The translations under genes and the position numbers were made by a program. The notes beneath the pieces were generated by a model. It searched no databases. It saw only the letters and a list, made by a program, of their open reading frames with translations, and was not told where the DNA came from. From NCBI RefSeq assembly GCF_914767665.1, contig NC_059501.1:29054501-29118500 (forward strand): a DNA stretch of 64,000 nt. The letters are read 5' to 3'. The DNA comes from Harmonia axyridis (taxonomy: Eukaryota > Arthropoda > Insecta > Coleoptera > Coccinellidae). This document shows positions 1-11,824 of the stretch, piece by piece; position 1 is the stretch's first letter; every line of letters begins with the position of its first letter.

Positions 1-180
1 ACACGGATAACTGATAAACTCTGGGTGATATACGTTTCAAACATAATTGTATTCGAAGCAGTTTACTTTAATATTTGTGTGCATAAATTACTAACATAAT
101 TGTAACTCCTAATTCTACATCATAATCTATGCTATTGTATAATTTTTAAGAAATTTTTTTAAATTTTGCTACTAAAATTA

Positions 181-2699
181 TCCACCAACGACCTTCAATG
201 GGTGTAGATAAATGCCGTATATGGAGTTGTTAGGTGCAATAACTTTTTGATAACACCTCCAAATTCGATCCCATGTATAGAAATAAGGAAAGATGGCAAA
301 TTTGACACATTTGATGCCCCCCATGGGCCCCCTTGAGGTGTAAGTAAATGCCGTTTATGCAGTTCTTAGGCGCTATGGGTCCTGGATGACACCTCCAAAT
401 TAGAATTTGATCCTATGTATAGTTTTCGAGAAACCTCAAATTTGACACATTTGATGCCCCCCATGGCCCCCCTTAAGGTGTAAGTAAATGCCGTATATGC
501 AGTTATTAGGCGCTATGGGTCCTGGATGACACCTCCAAATTTGAATTTGATCCTATGTATAGTTTTCGAGAAACCTCAAATTTGACACATTTGATGCCCC
601 CCATGGGCCCCCTTGGGGTGTAAGTGAATGCCGTTTATGTAGTTCTTAGGCGCTATGGATCCTGGATGACACCTCCAAATTTGAATTCGATCCTATGTAT
701 AGTTTTCGAGAAACCTCAAATTTGACACATTTGATGCCCCCCATGGGCCCCCTTGAGGTGTAAGTAAATGCCGTTTATTCAGTTCTTAGGCGCTATGGGT
801 CCTGGATGACACCTCCAAATTTGAATTCGATCCTATGTATAGTTTTCGAGAAACCAAATTTTTTATCTCATTTGATGCCCCCCATGGGCCCCCTTGAGGT
901 GTAAGTAAATGCCGTATATGCAGTTGTCAGGCGCTATGGGTCCTGGAGGACACCTCCAAATTTGAATTCGATCCTATCTATAGTTTTCGAGAAACCGAAT
1001 TTTTTTATCTCATTTGATGCCCCCCAAGGACCCCCTTAAGGTGTAAGTAAATGCCATATATGCAGTTGTCAGGCGCTATGGTTCCTGGAGAACACCTACA
1101 AATTTGAATTCGATCCTATGTATAGTTTTCGAGAAACCTCAAATTTGACACATTTGATGCCCCCCATGGCCCCCCTTAAGGTGTAAGTAAATGCCGTATA
1201 TGCAGTTATTAGGCGCTATGGGTCCTGGATGACACCTCCAAATTTGAATTTGATCCTATGTATAGTTTTCGAGAAACCTCAAATTTGACACATTTGATGC
1301 CCCCCATGGGCCCTCTTGGGGTGTAAGTGAATGCCGTTTATGTAGTTCTTAGGCGCTATGGATCCTGGATGACACCTCCAAATTTGAATTCGATCCTATG
1401 TATAGTTTTCGAGAAACCTCAAATTTGACACATTTGATGCCCCCCATGGGCCCCCTTGGGGTGTAAGTGAATGCCGTTTATGTAGTTCTTAGGCGCTATG
1501 GATCCTGGATGACACCTCCAAATTTGAATTCGATCCTATGTATAGTTTTCGAGAAACCTCAAATTTGACACATTTGATGCCCCCCATGGGCCCCCTTGAG
1601 GTGTAAGTAAATGCCATATATGCAGTTGTCAGGCGCTATGGTTCCTGGAGAACACCTCCAAATTTGAATTCGATCCTATGTATAGTTTTCGAGAAACCTC
1701 AAATTTGACACATTTGATGCCCCCCATGGGCCCCCTTGAGGTGTAAGTAAATGCCGTTTATTCAGTTCTTAGGCGCTATGGGTCCTGGATGACACCTCCA
1801 AATTTGAATTCGATCCTATGTATAGTTTTCGAGAAACCTCAAATTTGACACATTTGATGCCCCCCATGGCCCCCCTTAAGGTGTAAGTAAATGCCGTATA
1901 TGCAGTTATTAGGCGCTATGGGTCCTGGATGACACCTCCAAATTTGAATTCGATCCTATGTATAGTTTTCGAGAAACCGAATTTTTTTATCTCATTTGAT
2001 GCCCCCCATGGGCCCCCTTGAGGTGTAAGTAAATGCCGTATATGCAGTTGTCAGGCGCTATGGGTCCTGGAGGACACCTCCAAATTTGAATTCGATCCTA
2101 TGTATAGTTTTCGAGAAACCTCAAATTTGACACATTTGATGCCCCCCATGGGCCCCCTTGAGGTGTAAGTAAATGCCATATATGCAGTTGTCAGGCGCTA
2201 TGGTTCCTGGAGAACACCTCCAAATTTGAATTCGATCCTATGTATAGTTTTCGAGAAACCTCAAATTTGACACATTTGATGCCCCCCATGGGCCCCCTTG
2301 AGGTGTAAGTAAATGCCGTTTATTCAGTTCTTAGGCGCTATGGGTCCTGGATGACACCTCCAAATTTGAATTCGATCCTATGTATAGTTTTCGAGAAACC
2401 GAATTTTTTTATCTCATTTGATGCCCCCCATGGGCCCCCTTGAGGTGTAAGTAAATGCCGTATATGCAGTTGTCAGGCGCTATGGGTCCTGGAGGACACC
2501 TCCAAATTTGAATTCGATCCTATGTATAGTTTTCGAGAAACCTCAAATTTGACACATTTGATGCCCCCCATGGGCCCCCTTGAGGTGTACGTAAATGCCG
2601 TATATGCAGTTGTTAGGCGCTATGGCTCCTGGAGGACACCTCCAAATTTGAATTCTATCCTATATATAGTTTTCGAGAAACCGCAAATTTGGCACATTT
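181..2699. repeat. Satellite array, about 18 units of 140-142 bp
   Basis: Head-to-tail units, marked by the recurring word TTGATGCCCCCCATGGGCCC at about 311, 451, 591, 731, 872, 1014, 1154, 1294, 1434, 1574, 1714, 1854, 1996, 2136, 2276, 2418 and 2558. The first unit (181-310) is clearly diverged, as expected at an array edge, and the last fades out at about 2699. Units are 140 bp, or 141-142 bp where CTCAAATTTGACACA is replaced by a TTTTTTATCTC variant. Each unit has G/C-rich blocks (CCCCCCATGGGCCCCC and TTAGGCGCTATGG) in an otherwise A+T-rich background. The unit length is not a multiple of three and no frame stays open, so it is not coding. At least five unit variants are shuffled along the array. 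Confidence 0.97.
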
Positions 2700-2773
2700 A
2701 ATAATAAGTATTTTTGCATCGAAATCCGCCCAATCATTGAGTCTCGTACGAGGATTTCAAGGTCAAAGTTTGC

Positions 2774-3738
2774 TATCTCGGTTTGCTGCTTTCACACCGG
2801 TTGAATGTTTCGTAAAGTGTCGTGAGTCGGGCTTGGAATAGGTTCATCCAAAACGACTCAGTAGCTTATGTTCATGGGGGAGGTCGGCAGCGCAGTACAA
2901 CAGCTGCCCAAGATCGTCTTTTGATCCTCGATGCTAGCAGAAATCCCACTTACCCGGCGTCGCGGCTCAATAGATCACTGAGAGTTGCAACAGGAGTTCT
3001 AATTTCGAACCAGACTGTAAGACGACGACTACATGTTCGTGGTTTGAGAGCACGTAGGAGGGTACAACATGCCCGTTTGAATAGGGAACACCGGGTTCAT
3101 CGACGGCAATGGGCTGAGGAGCACCGCAATTGGACACTTGAAGAATGGAGCCGATGTTTATTTACGGATGAGTCTAGATTTCGTTTGGTCAACTCCGATG
3201 GACGTATTCTTGCTTGGAGGGAAAGAGGTCGAAGGTATGCAGAACAGTTTATGGTACCCACAACAGCTTTTGGCGGAGGTTCTATATGTGTATGGGGAGC
3301 ATTTGTTTGAACCAACGCACAGAGTTGGTTGTTCTGCAGAACACCACCATGACCAGCCAGAGATATCACGATATGATTATTGAACCCATAATTGTTCCGT
3401 TTGCGGCTGCCGTGGGCGAGAATTTCATTTTAATTGACGATAATGCCCGTCCACATCGTAGTCGTCTGGTTAATGAAGCGCTAGAAACTCATGCTATTGA
3501 TAGGATGGACTGGCCAGCTCGCTCTCCAGACATGAATCGCATCGAACATGTCTGGTCTGAGATGTCTAGACAATTGTCAACCTTAGAACAACCGATCAAT
3601 AACCTGGAGGACCTTTCTAACGCTTTACGGGATATTTGGACGAATTTGACCCAAAATTTTATAAATCGTTTGATCGAAAGTATGCCTCGTAGGGTAGAAT
3701 GCTTGAGACGAGCTCGTGTGGGACCAACTAGGTACTAA
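2774..3738 (+). pseudogene. Tc1-like transposase (DD34E), broken
   Basis: DNA transposon transposase of the Tc1/mariner superfamily, which would cut and paste an element at TA sites. The first catalytic Asp is in FTDESRF (codon 3167-3169), the second in DDNARPH (3439-3441), and the Glu in NRIEHVW (3544-3546). The last two are separated by 34 residues, hence DD34E. A second helix-turn-helix of Tc1 type covers roughly 2900-3080 (SNQTVRRRLHVRGLRARR). The open frame beginning at a GTG at 2822 is not a true start: upstream codons 2774-2812 still read like the end of the first helix-turn-helix (HRLNVS then SVVSRAWNRF), broken by TAA at 2813 where such proteins usually have Gln. A second lesion, a frameshift near 3300-3313, separates the two catalytic halves; the downstream half ends at TAA 3736-3738. 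An AATAAA lies about 90 bp further on. No convincing terminal inverted repeats were found. Confidence 0.93.
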
Positions 3739-5346
3739 CTTAACCGAAACTTCAGCCTTCTTGTGGTTTCATCATAAAATTTTTATGTTATTCAAACACA
3801 GAATTTTGAGTGTTCCTAATAAAGTCTCTTTATTTCTCCAACTTTCCATTTTTTCATTCTTTTCTCAAGTGAACCATATTATCAACTGAAAATACTCTGA
3901 TATCTGACTAAAATCATAATCTTGGAGCGAATATTTCAGAAATAAATTTAGAACAAGTAAGTGATCCCTATCAATTGTTGAGCAGTTTATTTCAAGTGTA
4001 TTATAACCGTACAAGTACCTAAATATTGGAATTAAGAACTCGAATAATCGAAATGGGAATCCCGAAGTATTCGAAATAATAATCTCATCGAAAATTCACA
4101 GTTACGGAACCAGCTGATCTGGCACGATTATCACCTAAAAGATGTTATCTTCCACTTTGAATATATTATTATTGTTTGTTGTTAGAAATACGTAATTCTC
4201 ATTCTTTCATTCCGAGTATTATCCTTTATTGTCAGATATTTACATTCCTAAGAAAATAATATGTTAATTAAATATATTCAAAGTAACCGATGAGATGATC
4301 AATAGAGATAAGGAATAAACATCAGATGTTCCTGCCGAGAATTGTACATCGGTATCTGTAATTCACGAATGTCTATTTTCCTAATGAAATTCAATATGAT
4401 GCCATAATTGAACATTTTATATTCGTCGGTGGATCCATGTTAATTATATGATATAAAGTGGGATTTACGTAGTGATTTTGCCATAAATGTCACCGAAGAG
4501 TTCGAAACTACTATGTTGCAGATAGATTTTATACATATATGCTAGTGGAAAAATAAAATTAATCCAATGCCGATATTTTCACGGTATTCGCTAAAACATT
4601 TTGCACTTTGCGTAAATGAGCATGAAATTGTAAAATTATACAAGTTTGCAACGAATATCGATGCAGTAGCAATTTGCGAACCGATTTGAAAAGAAACTGC
4701 TCTCTATCTGTTCAAATGCTGTTGCATCAAGAATATTTTTATAGTTTTTATAGCTCATTCGTGGAAATGTGTGTAGTTTTCGAATTTTAAGCCGAGAATA
4801 GTCTCAAATGGTTAGGTTCGTCTCACTGATAACGAATTTGTGGTTAAATTCAAGAAAATCCCTCCAGCTGGCCCTACACACTGCTGAACTATAAGGCCTA
4901 GAAACTTGACATTTTCAAGTTAGGTTCAGATATTAAATGCCTCCGTTAACGTAAATTTCTAGTAAAATATCCAAAACAAACACCTGATATTTCTGAGTTA
5001 AGATTCTGCTAGTGAATATAAGATAACAATTTTCTGCTTTTTGCAAAATTTCATGTTGATTGCGTAATCAGAATCGTCTAAAAATTGTGCAGAATATCGA
5101 AAAATATGAGGAAAGTACTAAGTTTACGTCTTATTATTTATTATTATATTGTTATTTCTGTTCTGGTTTGAATCGACTCGGTTCTTCATTGCCACTATTA
5201 AAGGGCGCAAAATGGCGAAAGCGCAAGGGAAGGGATCTTTATTATATTGAGGTGTTCCTGAGGTAGGTATCAATTGTCAATTGCTATAGAGAAAATTTGA
5301 TTATCCAACCGAACGTATTTTATCGACTTCAAATTATGACCTTTGA
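3739..5346. other. Gene-free stretch
   Basis: A+T-rich sequence with stops in all frames and no recognisable protein motif. It holds one dispersed copy of the 147-bp family near its end and an AATAAA just after the transposase. Confidence 0.6.
4985..5100 (-). repeat. Dispersed copy of the 147-bp family
   Basis: On the minus strand it reads GATTCTGATTACGCAATCAA, then CATGAAATTTTGCA. This is the core of the monomer tandemly repeated at 58.8-59.6 kb (TTCTGACGATGCGATCAACA then CGAAATTTTGCACG). Confidence 0.7.
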
Positions 5347-5945
5347 ATAGTATATTCTGAAACAAGTTGCAGAATGGGCTCCTATAGCCTCCTATTCCAA
5401 CACGAATGCGAAATTCGAAAACGAGCGACGAAGGAGCGAGTATTCAAATGCAAGAGTGTTGGAATTTCCTTCTGAAACGAGTATTAGACGATATTTTCTC
5501 TATTTCAGACAATAAATATTGTCGAAATTCATTGAAAAATTCAAATTATACATCCTAGTGACTTTTGTATTGTATCTTGGCAGTTGGTGACTGTTACGAA
5601 AATTGACAGATTACGGAATTTGAATTTGAATCGTACGTTTTGAATTTTCAAATAATTTAAAATTACGCATTAAATTAATTAATTATGTGTGACGAAATCG
5701 ATTTAATACCACCTGAATTAAGAGAAATTGCGAATAATGCTGCAAATCATTTCACTTTATCCAAATTATACATTATTATTTTGACAATTATTGACGTTTG
5801 TGGAAATTTGAAAGGATTGGAAGGCAGTAGAGACAACCACAAAACGAAAAATATAACTTGATAATGAGTTCATTACAGCAGTTTTTAGAACTGTCTCATT
5901 ACGATACTGAAATAGAGGAAAAACGTTATCACATCAACTTTGACA
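5347..5945 (+). mobile_element. H1 element, copy A (hairpin head plus ORF start)
   Basis: One of four copies in the window (also 11825-12485 minus, 17335-17880 and 37917-38520). It opens with ATAGTATATTCTGAAACAAG and a hairpin of about 140 bp whose arms carry TTGCAGAA, TTCCAACAC and GTGTTGGAA; the tip is CGAGC (5422-5426), nine bases, then GCGAG (5436-5440). About 230 bp later an ATG at 5684 opens MCDEIDLIPPELREIANNAA, followed by NHF, and similarity between copies as protein stops soon after. The 3' end carries GACAACCACAAAACGAAAAA and an ATGAGTTCATTACAG palindrome. The layout suggests an internally deleted, non-autonomous derivative of a larger element. The ORF start is loosely reminiscent of tyrosine-recombinase (Crypton-like) proteins of insects, but that is only an impression. 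Confidence 0.85.
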
Positions 5946-7167
5946 CTTAGTTGAATTCTTTTTTATGAGGAAGAGAATATGAAGTTTGTCCGATAAGATA
6001 AGCAGGCTTTTTAACACAATTTCCTGTACCTACTAGTTAAATGGAATGTATGAATTATTATCGTTACATTTTCATGCCTATTGAGGATAACAGGAAAATT
6101 TATAGAGAAAAGTTACACCAAAAACGGAAATCCCAAAATTAATTACTGAGAATATGTGTAAAATAAAAACTATAATATTAGGAGATAATAGTGAAAAAGT
6201 GAAGTGCAATATTGTTGTAGTAATAAACTTGTAATCACTAACCTAACCAATAACTGTTTCATCTCGTTCAACATTTCCGCTGATTCAAAACTCGAAAATC
6301 ACCCTCGAGTCTACTTCCGCCTGGGGCGTAGAGCAAAGGGGGTCCTAAACCGTGTGTCGTATGGAAATTAACCGGAAAATATTCTTTTCGCCTCTGACCA
6401 ATCGCAGCAAAACGGAAATAACATTTACACGGTGTTTACCTACCTAATCGTTCGTTCTCGAACACTTATTGAGTCTTTAGACCAGTGGCGTGCGTGGATT
6501 CACGCTTCGCTGGTTGCCACTTGTGATGGCACAAGTCTGATAGGAGCCGTAAAAGGTATTCGAATATATAATTTAAATGAAATTACAAAGTGAAACAATT
6601 CATGAAATATTGAAAGAAAAATTATCCTCGTGTAATTTCATTTTGAAATTTCAATCATGTCATTTTGCTATTATTGAGTAAAAAACTCATTGCACGAAAA
6701 TTTATTTGAGATTATAAATCGCTTTAAAAAAATAAACTGTTCTCGGACAACCACGCAGAATTGAATTTAACTACTGACTTTAAAAATTAATTAAAATTGA
6801 AAAAATATACTTAAGAAAAAAATTAGGGAAATATAAAAAATGGACTCAAGCTTCAGGTCTGTATTCTTTAAGAGTGGTGGAATGTTTTTATTGTTTCATT
6901 TGGATCTTGAGAGTAACTTCGGTTTCTCCCAATTTGAAATATTTTACTTCATTCGAAGTGTTAAAATTGAAAAACATTTTCCAAAAAAAAAGAGACGGAG
7001 AAAAAGATTAAGAAGAGAACAAGCAAAATGTGGGGAAAAAAGTACCTAAGAGATATAGGCAAGTTTAGATGGCGTATTGTAGGAATCAATGCCTTTCAAT
7101 TTCATCTGGATAACTGCTATCAAAATTTTTTATTACATGTAGGAAATTTAATTGATCGCTTTTCCAA
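5946..7167. other. Gene-free stretch
   Basis: No gene recognised. A small G/C-richer patch at 6290-6360 and the word CAGTGGCGTGCGTGGA at 6483, which resembles DNA-transposon ends in other parts of the window (31495), are the only notable features. The short open frame near 6840-7049 is Lys/Arg-rich low complexity and is not convincing. Confidence 0.5.
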
Positions 7168-7290
7168 ATAGTTATTTATGCAACAAGTGCAAAAAGTGAA
7201 TGTTTATTGCACTCGACGTGAAATTGTCGGCCGTTAGGCCGGGTTGGACAACACGTCGAGTGCAATAAACAATTTTTGCACGAGTTGCAT
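7168..7290. repeat. Hairpin head with ATAGTTATTTAT start
   Basis: Begins ATAGTTATTTAT, then arms ATGCAACAAGTGCAAAAA plus TTTATTGCACTCGACGTG pairing with CACGTCGAGTGCAATAAA plus TTTTTGCACGAGTTGCAT. The loop contains a smaller stem, CGGCC-GTTA-GGCCG. It has the same overall plan and 5' word as the hairpin at 24693 and a related start to those at 5347 and 38685. Confidence 0.85.
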
Positions 7291-7300
7291 ACAACATTTT

Positions 7301-7590
7301 TTCTACGTTCATGCAAAAAGCAAAAAATGATTTATTGAGGTGCGGCACTAGGTGTAGGAAAATGAAAAGCGCAACTTGAATACTTTATTATAAATATCGA
7401 TTTGCATTGAAACAGGAACTAATACGTTACGAACAATTCAACTCAAACTTTATTTTTACCCTCAATGTTGAAAATGAATGAACAATTGGTGACAGAACGT
7501 TGAAGTAGAATGACAGATGAGTGCAATAAAGAACTTCTTTTTTCACTAAATATAGTTCAATAAAGTTTTGCTTTTTGCATGAATGTAGAA
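7301..7590. mobile_element. Short element bounded by 25-bp inverted repeats
   Basis: TTCTACGTTCATGCAAAAAG-CAAAA (7301-7325) is matched on the opposite strand at 7566-7590 with one mismatch out of 25. It lies directly beside the hairpin at 7168-7290 and the interior repeats the GTGCAATAAA word, so the two probably form one element. No coding capacity. Confidence 0.75.
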
Positions 7591-7829
7591 AAATCATAAT
7601 TAATTCGAAAAGAATAGGTATCGGAAAAAATCTAAATCAGTTTATTTTCGTCCATGATAACAATATAATGAAAAAACTTGCCAGGAATGTGGACAATGCT
7701 TTAATTTTTTCCCACAAGTTTACTTTTACCCACGTTTCGGAGGCTCAAGAATATCGAGTTTTCGAGAAAATGAGCAATATTTCATAAAGATTCGCAGCAT
7801 TAAATCACGATCAGATATAACGTCGCCAG

Positions 7830-8254
7830 AATCAAAATAGAAATGTCAAATGATTTTTTCACAAGATCTCTGGAGCTCATCACAAGTTCGAGCCGCGATT
7901 ACGACAGATGTGTCATCAGCAAATAATATAAGTAATAAGCAGGATAAATGAGGGGGTAACTTCTTTTATAAAAAGCAAGAATAATAGAGGTCCCATTACA
8001 GATCCCTGTGGAACACCCATATTTATATTATATTCTCTGGAATGATGTTTATTGTTTTTCACTGACATAGTTCTGTGATGGAGAAAACTACGCAGCCAAT
8101 CGAAAAAAAAGACTCTTAAGCCAAGATTATAACATTTATCCATAATAAACTTGAAGGATAGAGTATCAAAGGCGAATATACTATAGTATTGTACATGAGC
8201 AAGATCAACAAGCAAATTGATTACACCATTACATTTCTCTGTTACAAATTTCAT
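7830..8254 (-). pseudogene. Non-LTR retrotransposon reverse transcriptase fragment
   Basis: Minus-strand frame from 8254 to 7916 contains reverse transcriptase landmarks in order: AFDTLSFKF (motif A region), DWLRSFLHHRTMSV, and GVPQGSVMGPLLFLLFI (motif B). A frameshift near 7925 moves the catalytic box into another frame, where FADDTSVVIAARTCDEL is read on to about 7835. Motif spacing and the GVPQGSVLGP-type block fit a LINE of the jockey-like group; the exact clade is a guess. It is a 5'- and 3'-truncated internal fragment of about 140 codons, and the region before motif A is degraded. Confidence 0.88.
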
Positions 8255-10478
8255 TTATCGTGCAATAATTTGGGATGGTCCTTCGAATCCGGATAAAAAT
8301 AGATAGGTACTATATTTAATTTTTGGTGTCATGTAGGTAGTAGGAAAACTAAACTTGAGATGTTCGATGAAATTCTCATCAATAGAACCTGAAGGACATA
8401 AATAAAATGAGAGAACGATGGTACCTCAACCATCTGTTCGCAGAAAGCGAATATTACTAACATTATTCCCACGTGTTTCTTCATCGCGAAAGACATGATC
8501 TCATGCTCAACCAGCACCGGAAGAAAGCTCAACACGCTACCCAATCGGAAACGAACGGAAACAACACTTTACACGCCTTGCCACTGCCCACCGTATCTTT
8601 TTATTGGCGGCAAGTGCTGCCAATATTTTTCCACTTTAATTAGATGTTAATTGCAGACGGTACAGAGAGGAGTGATTAAAATTTTTAATTATGTGCGTAC
8701 TGCATTCCGTTAACCGCGAGTCATTGGTTAATTGGTTTTTTTCTCGTTTTTTTTTGGCTCGTAACGGATCGAAAAAGTAATTTTGTTCTTTTGTTCGTGA
8801 GAATGACAATGTGATTTTTAAATCGATTTTTTTCGTCGTTGATTGATGGTCGATATCGTGAGTTGATTGGTGGATTAGATTTCGTGAAATGCCAGATCAA
8901 CATGTTTTAACGTCAAGAGGAATTTCGAGTCCTGAAATTTTCCGTATCAATTTGAGAATGCAAATTTAAATTTTACAAAGCTAAAGTTAATTGAAACTAA
9001 AATAAATATTAGCACACAGAAATCGGATATTACTAATAACAAATTATGGGTATAATAATAATAATTCATATTCTCAAAAGTAAACTTTTGAAAAAAATTC
9101 TAAAAGCTCCTGAAAATGAAACATTTTTGTTCAAAGAGTCCTGAAACGATTTGGACAAGATCTTGTTGGGAAAATAGGTGAAAGGTGCACGTACCATGAT
9201 TTAAAAGTAAGCCTATCGTTTTCATTCAAAAAATTTTAAACCTAGGAAGCAAAGTCATGAAAAAAAAATTTTGATAGTTGTTTAATTCATTCAAATTCAT
9301 AGTGCGAATGATAGCGTCTAGATTATTTGCTGAATAGCTCGAAATATTGCCGAAAATATCCTTAGTCGTTTCATTGAAAATAAAATTTGACATTCTGAAA
9401 CGTTATATTTATAACAAAAAATAATCTAGCTGAAAAATGTTTTATGCAATATTCACTCATGTAAACAGATTTTATTCCGAAAATGATGCCACTGATGATT
9501 GGTTCATGTTACAATGGGTAAAATAATCTACATAAAATTATTTGGTACTAAATCGGTTGCTATACGCAAACTTGAAAATCCTATCCATGACATTTAGATG
9601 GCTGAAATTAGAATTTAACAATGTCATTTAAAAAAATTAATACTTCATTATGATTTTGATATTAGTAACTCGATAACTGAGGTACTTGAATTTTTTTTTT
9701 CATACTATGAGTTGGGAATAAATATTAACTAATGTGTAAAATTAATTGTGAATTATGGTGAGAGGTAGTAGGTAACAATGATATAAAATTTATTTGAACT
9801 GAACGAATGTCAAGGTGAATCCCAGTCATTGCAGAGATGAAATTTCTTATTTCCAACTATTTAACAGCAAATTTCTAGGAAATATTCTTCAATCATTTTG
9901 CGCTCTATGTGTTTAATTGTCTTACTAATTAATCACATCCTCGTCATTTTTTATTGATTATATTCTAGTATTTAATGATAGTTGTATAAACGTAAGAACG
10001 ATTAGTATAGCAATCATGATGCTTGCTGATTATCATTGAGGAATGTGAGGTATTTGATTTTTCATTGGAAAATAAATTGCTATATTATTTCAATTGTCTT
10101 CAATTTATTCAACGTTTATTTTATGTGTTAACCTCAAAGATGGGAATTCTGTTTTAATGTTCTGAATTAGCATGGTAGAAAGATCTGTAATCCCGTGTTT
10201 TATTGAAGTAGATTGGTTTTGATCGCCTTGGGTTACTTCAATGAATATAACGCCTACCACAGAGTTTTAGAGTTTGATAATGAAAGACGAAAAAGAAATT
10301 CCCAAAATTTTTCGTTTGAATATTTGTTCAAATAGCAACAAAATCAATAATTATGTTCAATTTGACGTCTTTTACTTGTTCATGTCTATAATATTGCCGA
10401 ATTAGCAATCTAGCAGAATGATTTTTCTAATTAAATTAAAAAATTAAAATGAATACATCGCTCCAGTACTTAAATATA
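8255..10478. other. Gene-free stretch
   Basis: About 2.2 kb of A+T-rich DNA with no recognisable gene or element. A slightly G/C-richer patch with CGGCAAGTGCTGCC lies near 8605. Open frames here are short and lack protein-like composition. Confidence 0.5.
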
Positions 10479-10835
10479 CAGCGTGTCCCAAGTTCGTTTC
10501 TGGAGAACTAGAATTCAGGTGATACACAATATCCCCACAATCTTCCACTTCGAAAATGGGAAAACGGTTTATGCTTAGATATTGAGGAGAGGAATAAGGA
10601 ACATAATACTGACCACTCATATTTCTGTTTTTTTAAGTTTTTTTTTATATAAAAAACAATTTTTTAGAGAATTTTTTTCATTATCTGTATAATTGAAAGA
10701 GCCCATTTTTCAAGAATATTTCATCTCGGTAGAGAATGTCCAACAATTTCTTTATCTCAATTTTCCGTTTTTAAAAAGGTCCAGTTCTCTATATATTAGA
10801 AACGTCCAATAGGTACTCGAACTTGAAACACCCTG
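10479..10835. mobile_element. MITE of Tc1/mariner type, 357 bp
   Basis: Terminal inverted repeats CAGCGTGTCCCAAGTTCG and, on the opposite strand, CAGGGTGTTTCAAGTTCG (15 of 18 identical) flanked on both sides by TA, the target duplication of Tc1/mariner elements. The interior is A+T-rich and non-coding. It belongs to the broad CAGGGTG-ended class that recurs at 34.6-35.8, 40.3, 47.6-48.4 and 51.9-52.6 kb. Confidence 0.8.
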
Positions 10836-11824
10836 TAGACAGCCGAGCAGGAGGAGAGAAGTCATTTTATTATTACCTGTCAAGCAATGGAAGTAATTAT
10901 TCATCTCATACAGGGAATTGATTGATTTTGGATTCACTGATAAAGATAATCGAACGATGATTTGATCTGTTGATATTTCTTTCATTTGGCAGCTGTTTAG
11001 ACAAGTGAAGTAATGAGGGCCGTTTAATTAAATAGTTGATTTTGAAGGATAAAGCATGATGTTCAAACATTTCTAAAAACTTTCACCGTGAAAATCTTGA
11101 AGTACCATATTTGATAGTTACAAAAAATATGTTTGATGAGTAGGACCACTTGATTGATGAGATCATGAAGTGATAGTAGATCAAAGAAACATATTGATTG
11201 AGACAACTGAATTATTCAATGAGCCAATCTGAAATATTAGTTTACTTTCGACCATTTCTCCAAGATGACTCATATGCCGAAATGTTTTCGGAAGTAGCTT
11301 CCCAAATGAAATAATAACTCGAAGAAAATGGAAGACTATCAAAAGTTTCACAACACTCGGCCGAAAAATCAAGAACCCCATTAACTCATCTTAATCCACG
11401 ATGTCTACCAGATTACACTTCGATAATTTTACAGTTAAGGATGTATGGTTATGACGTAACGTTATTCTTGAAAAAATAAATTACAAGAAACAATTTCCTG
11501 GGCATTAGATCATCGTCGGCTAAATTATAAGGCATGCTCTTGTCGATGGATGATGTGTGTGCAATTTTGTGCTGACTGTGATGTCGACAGAGCAGGATCA
11601 AGGACCAACCACCAAATTGGACGAATACCGGCCCAAGATGACATGGTTTTTAACCACTCCCTTTTTTTCCTTTTTTCATCAGACTCTCAGGACATCAGGG
11701 CCAGCGCGAGCAATTTTGGCGCCTGAAGCAAATAATTTTTTGACGCTCCTGCTGAAAAAGTATCAATAAACAATAAGGACGAGATTTTTCGTCTTCAATT
11801 GGCATAAAAATGAGTGCTTTTCTT
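10836..11824. other. Gene-free stretch with a hAT-like end
   Basis: No gene recognised. CAGGGCCAGCGCGAGC at 11696 resembles the termini of the hAT-type element at 48660-49342 (CAGGGCCGTTGCTAG), but no partner end was found, so this may be a solitary or truncated end. Confidence 0.35.
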
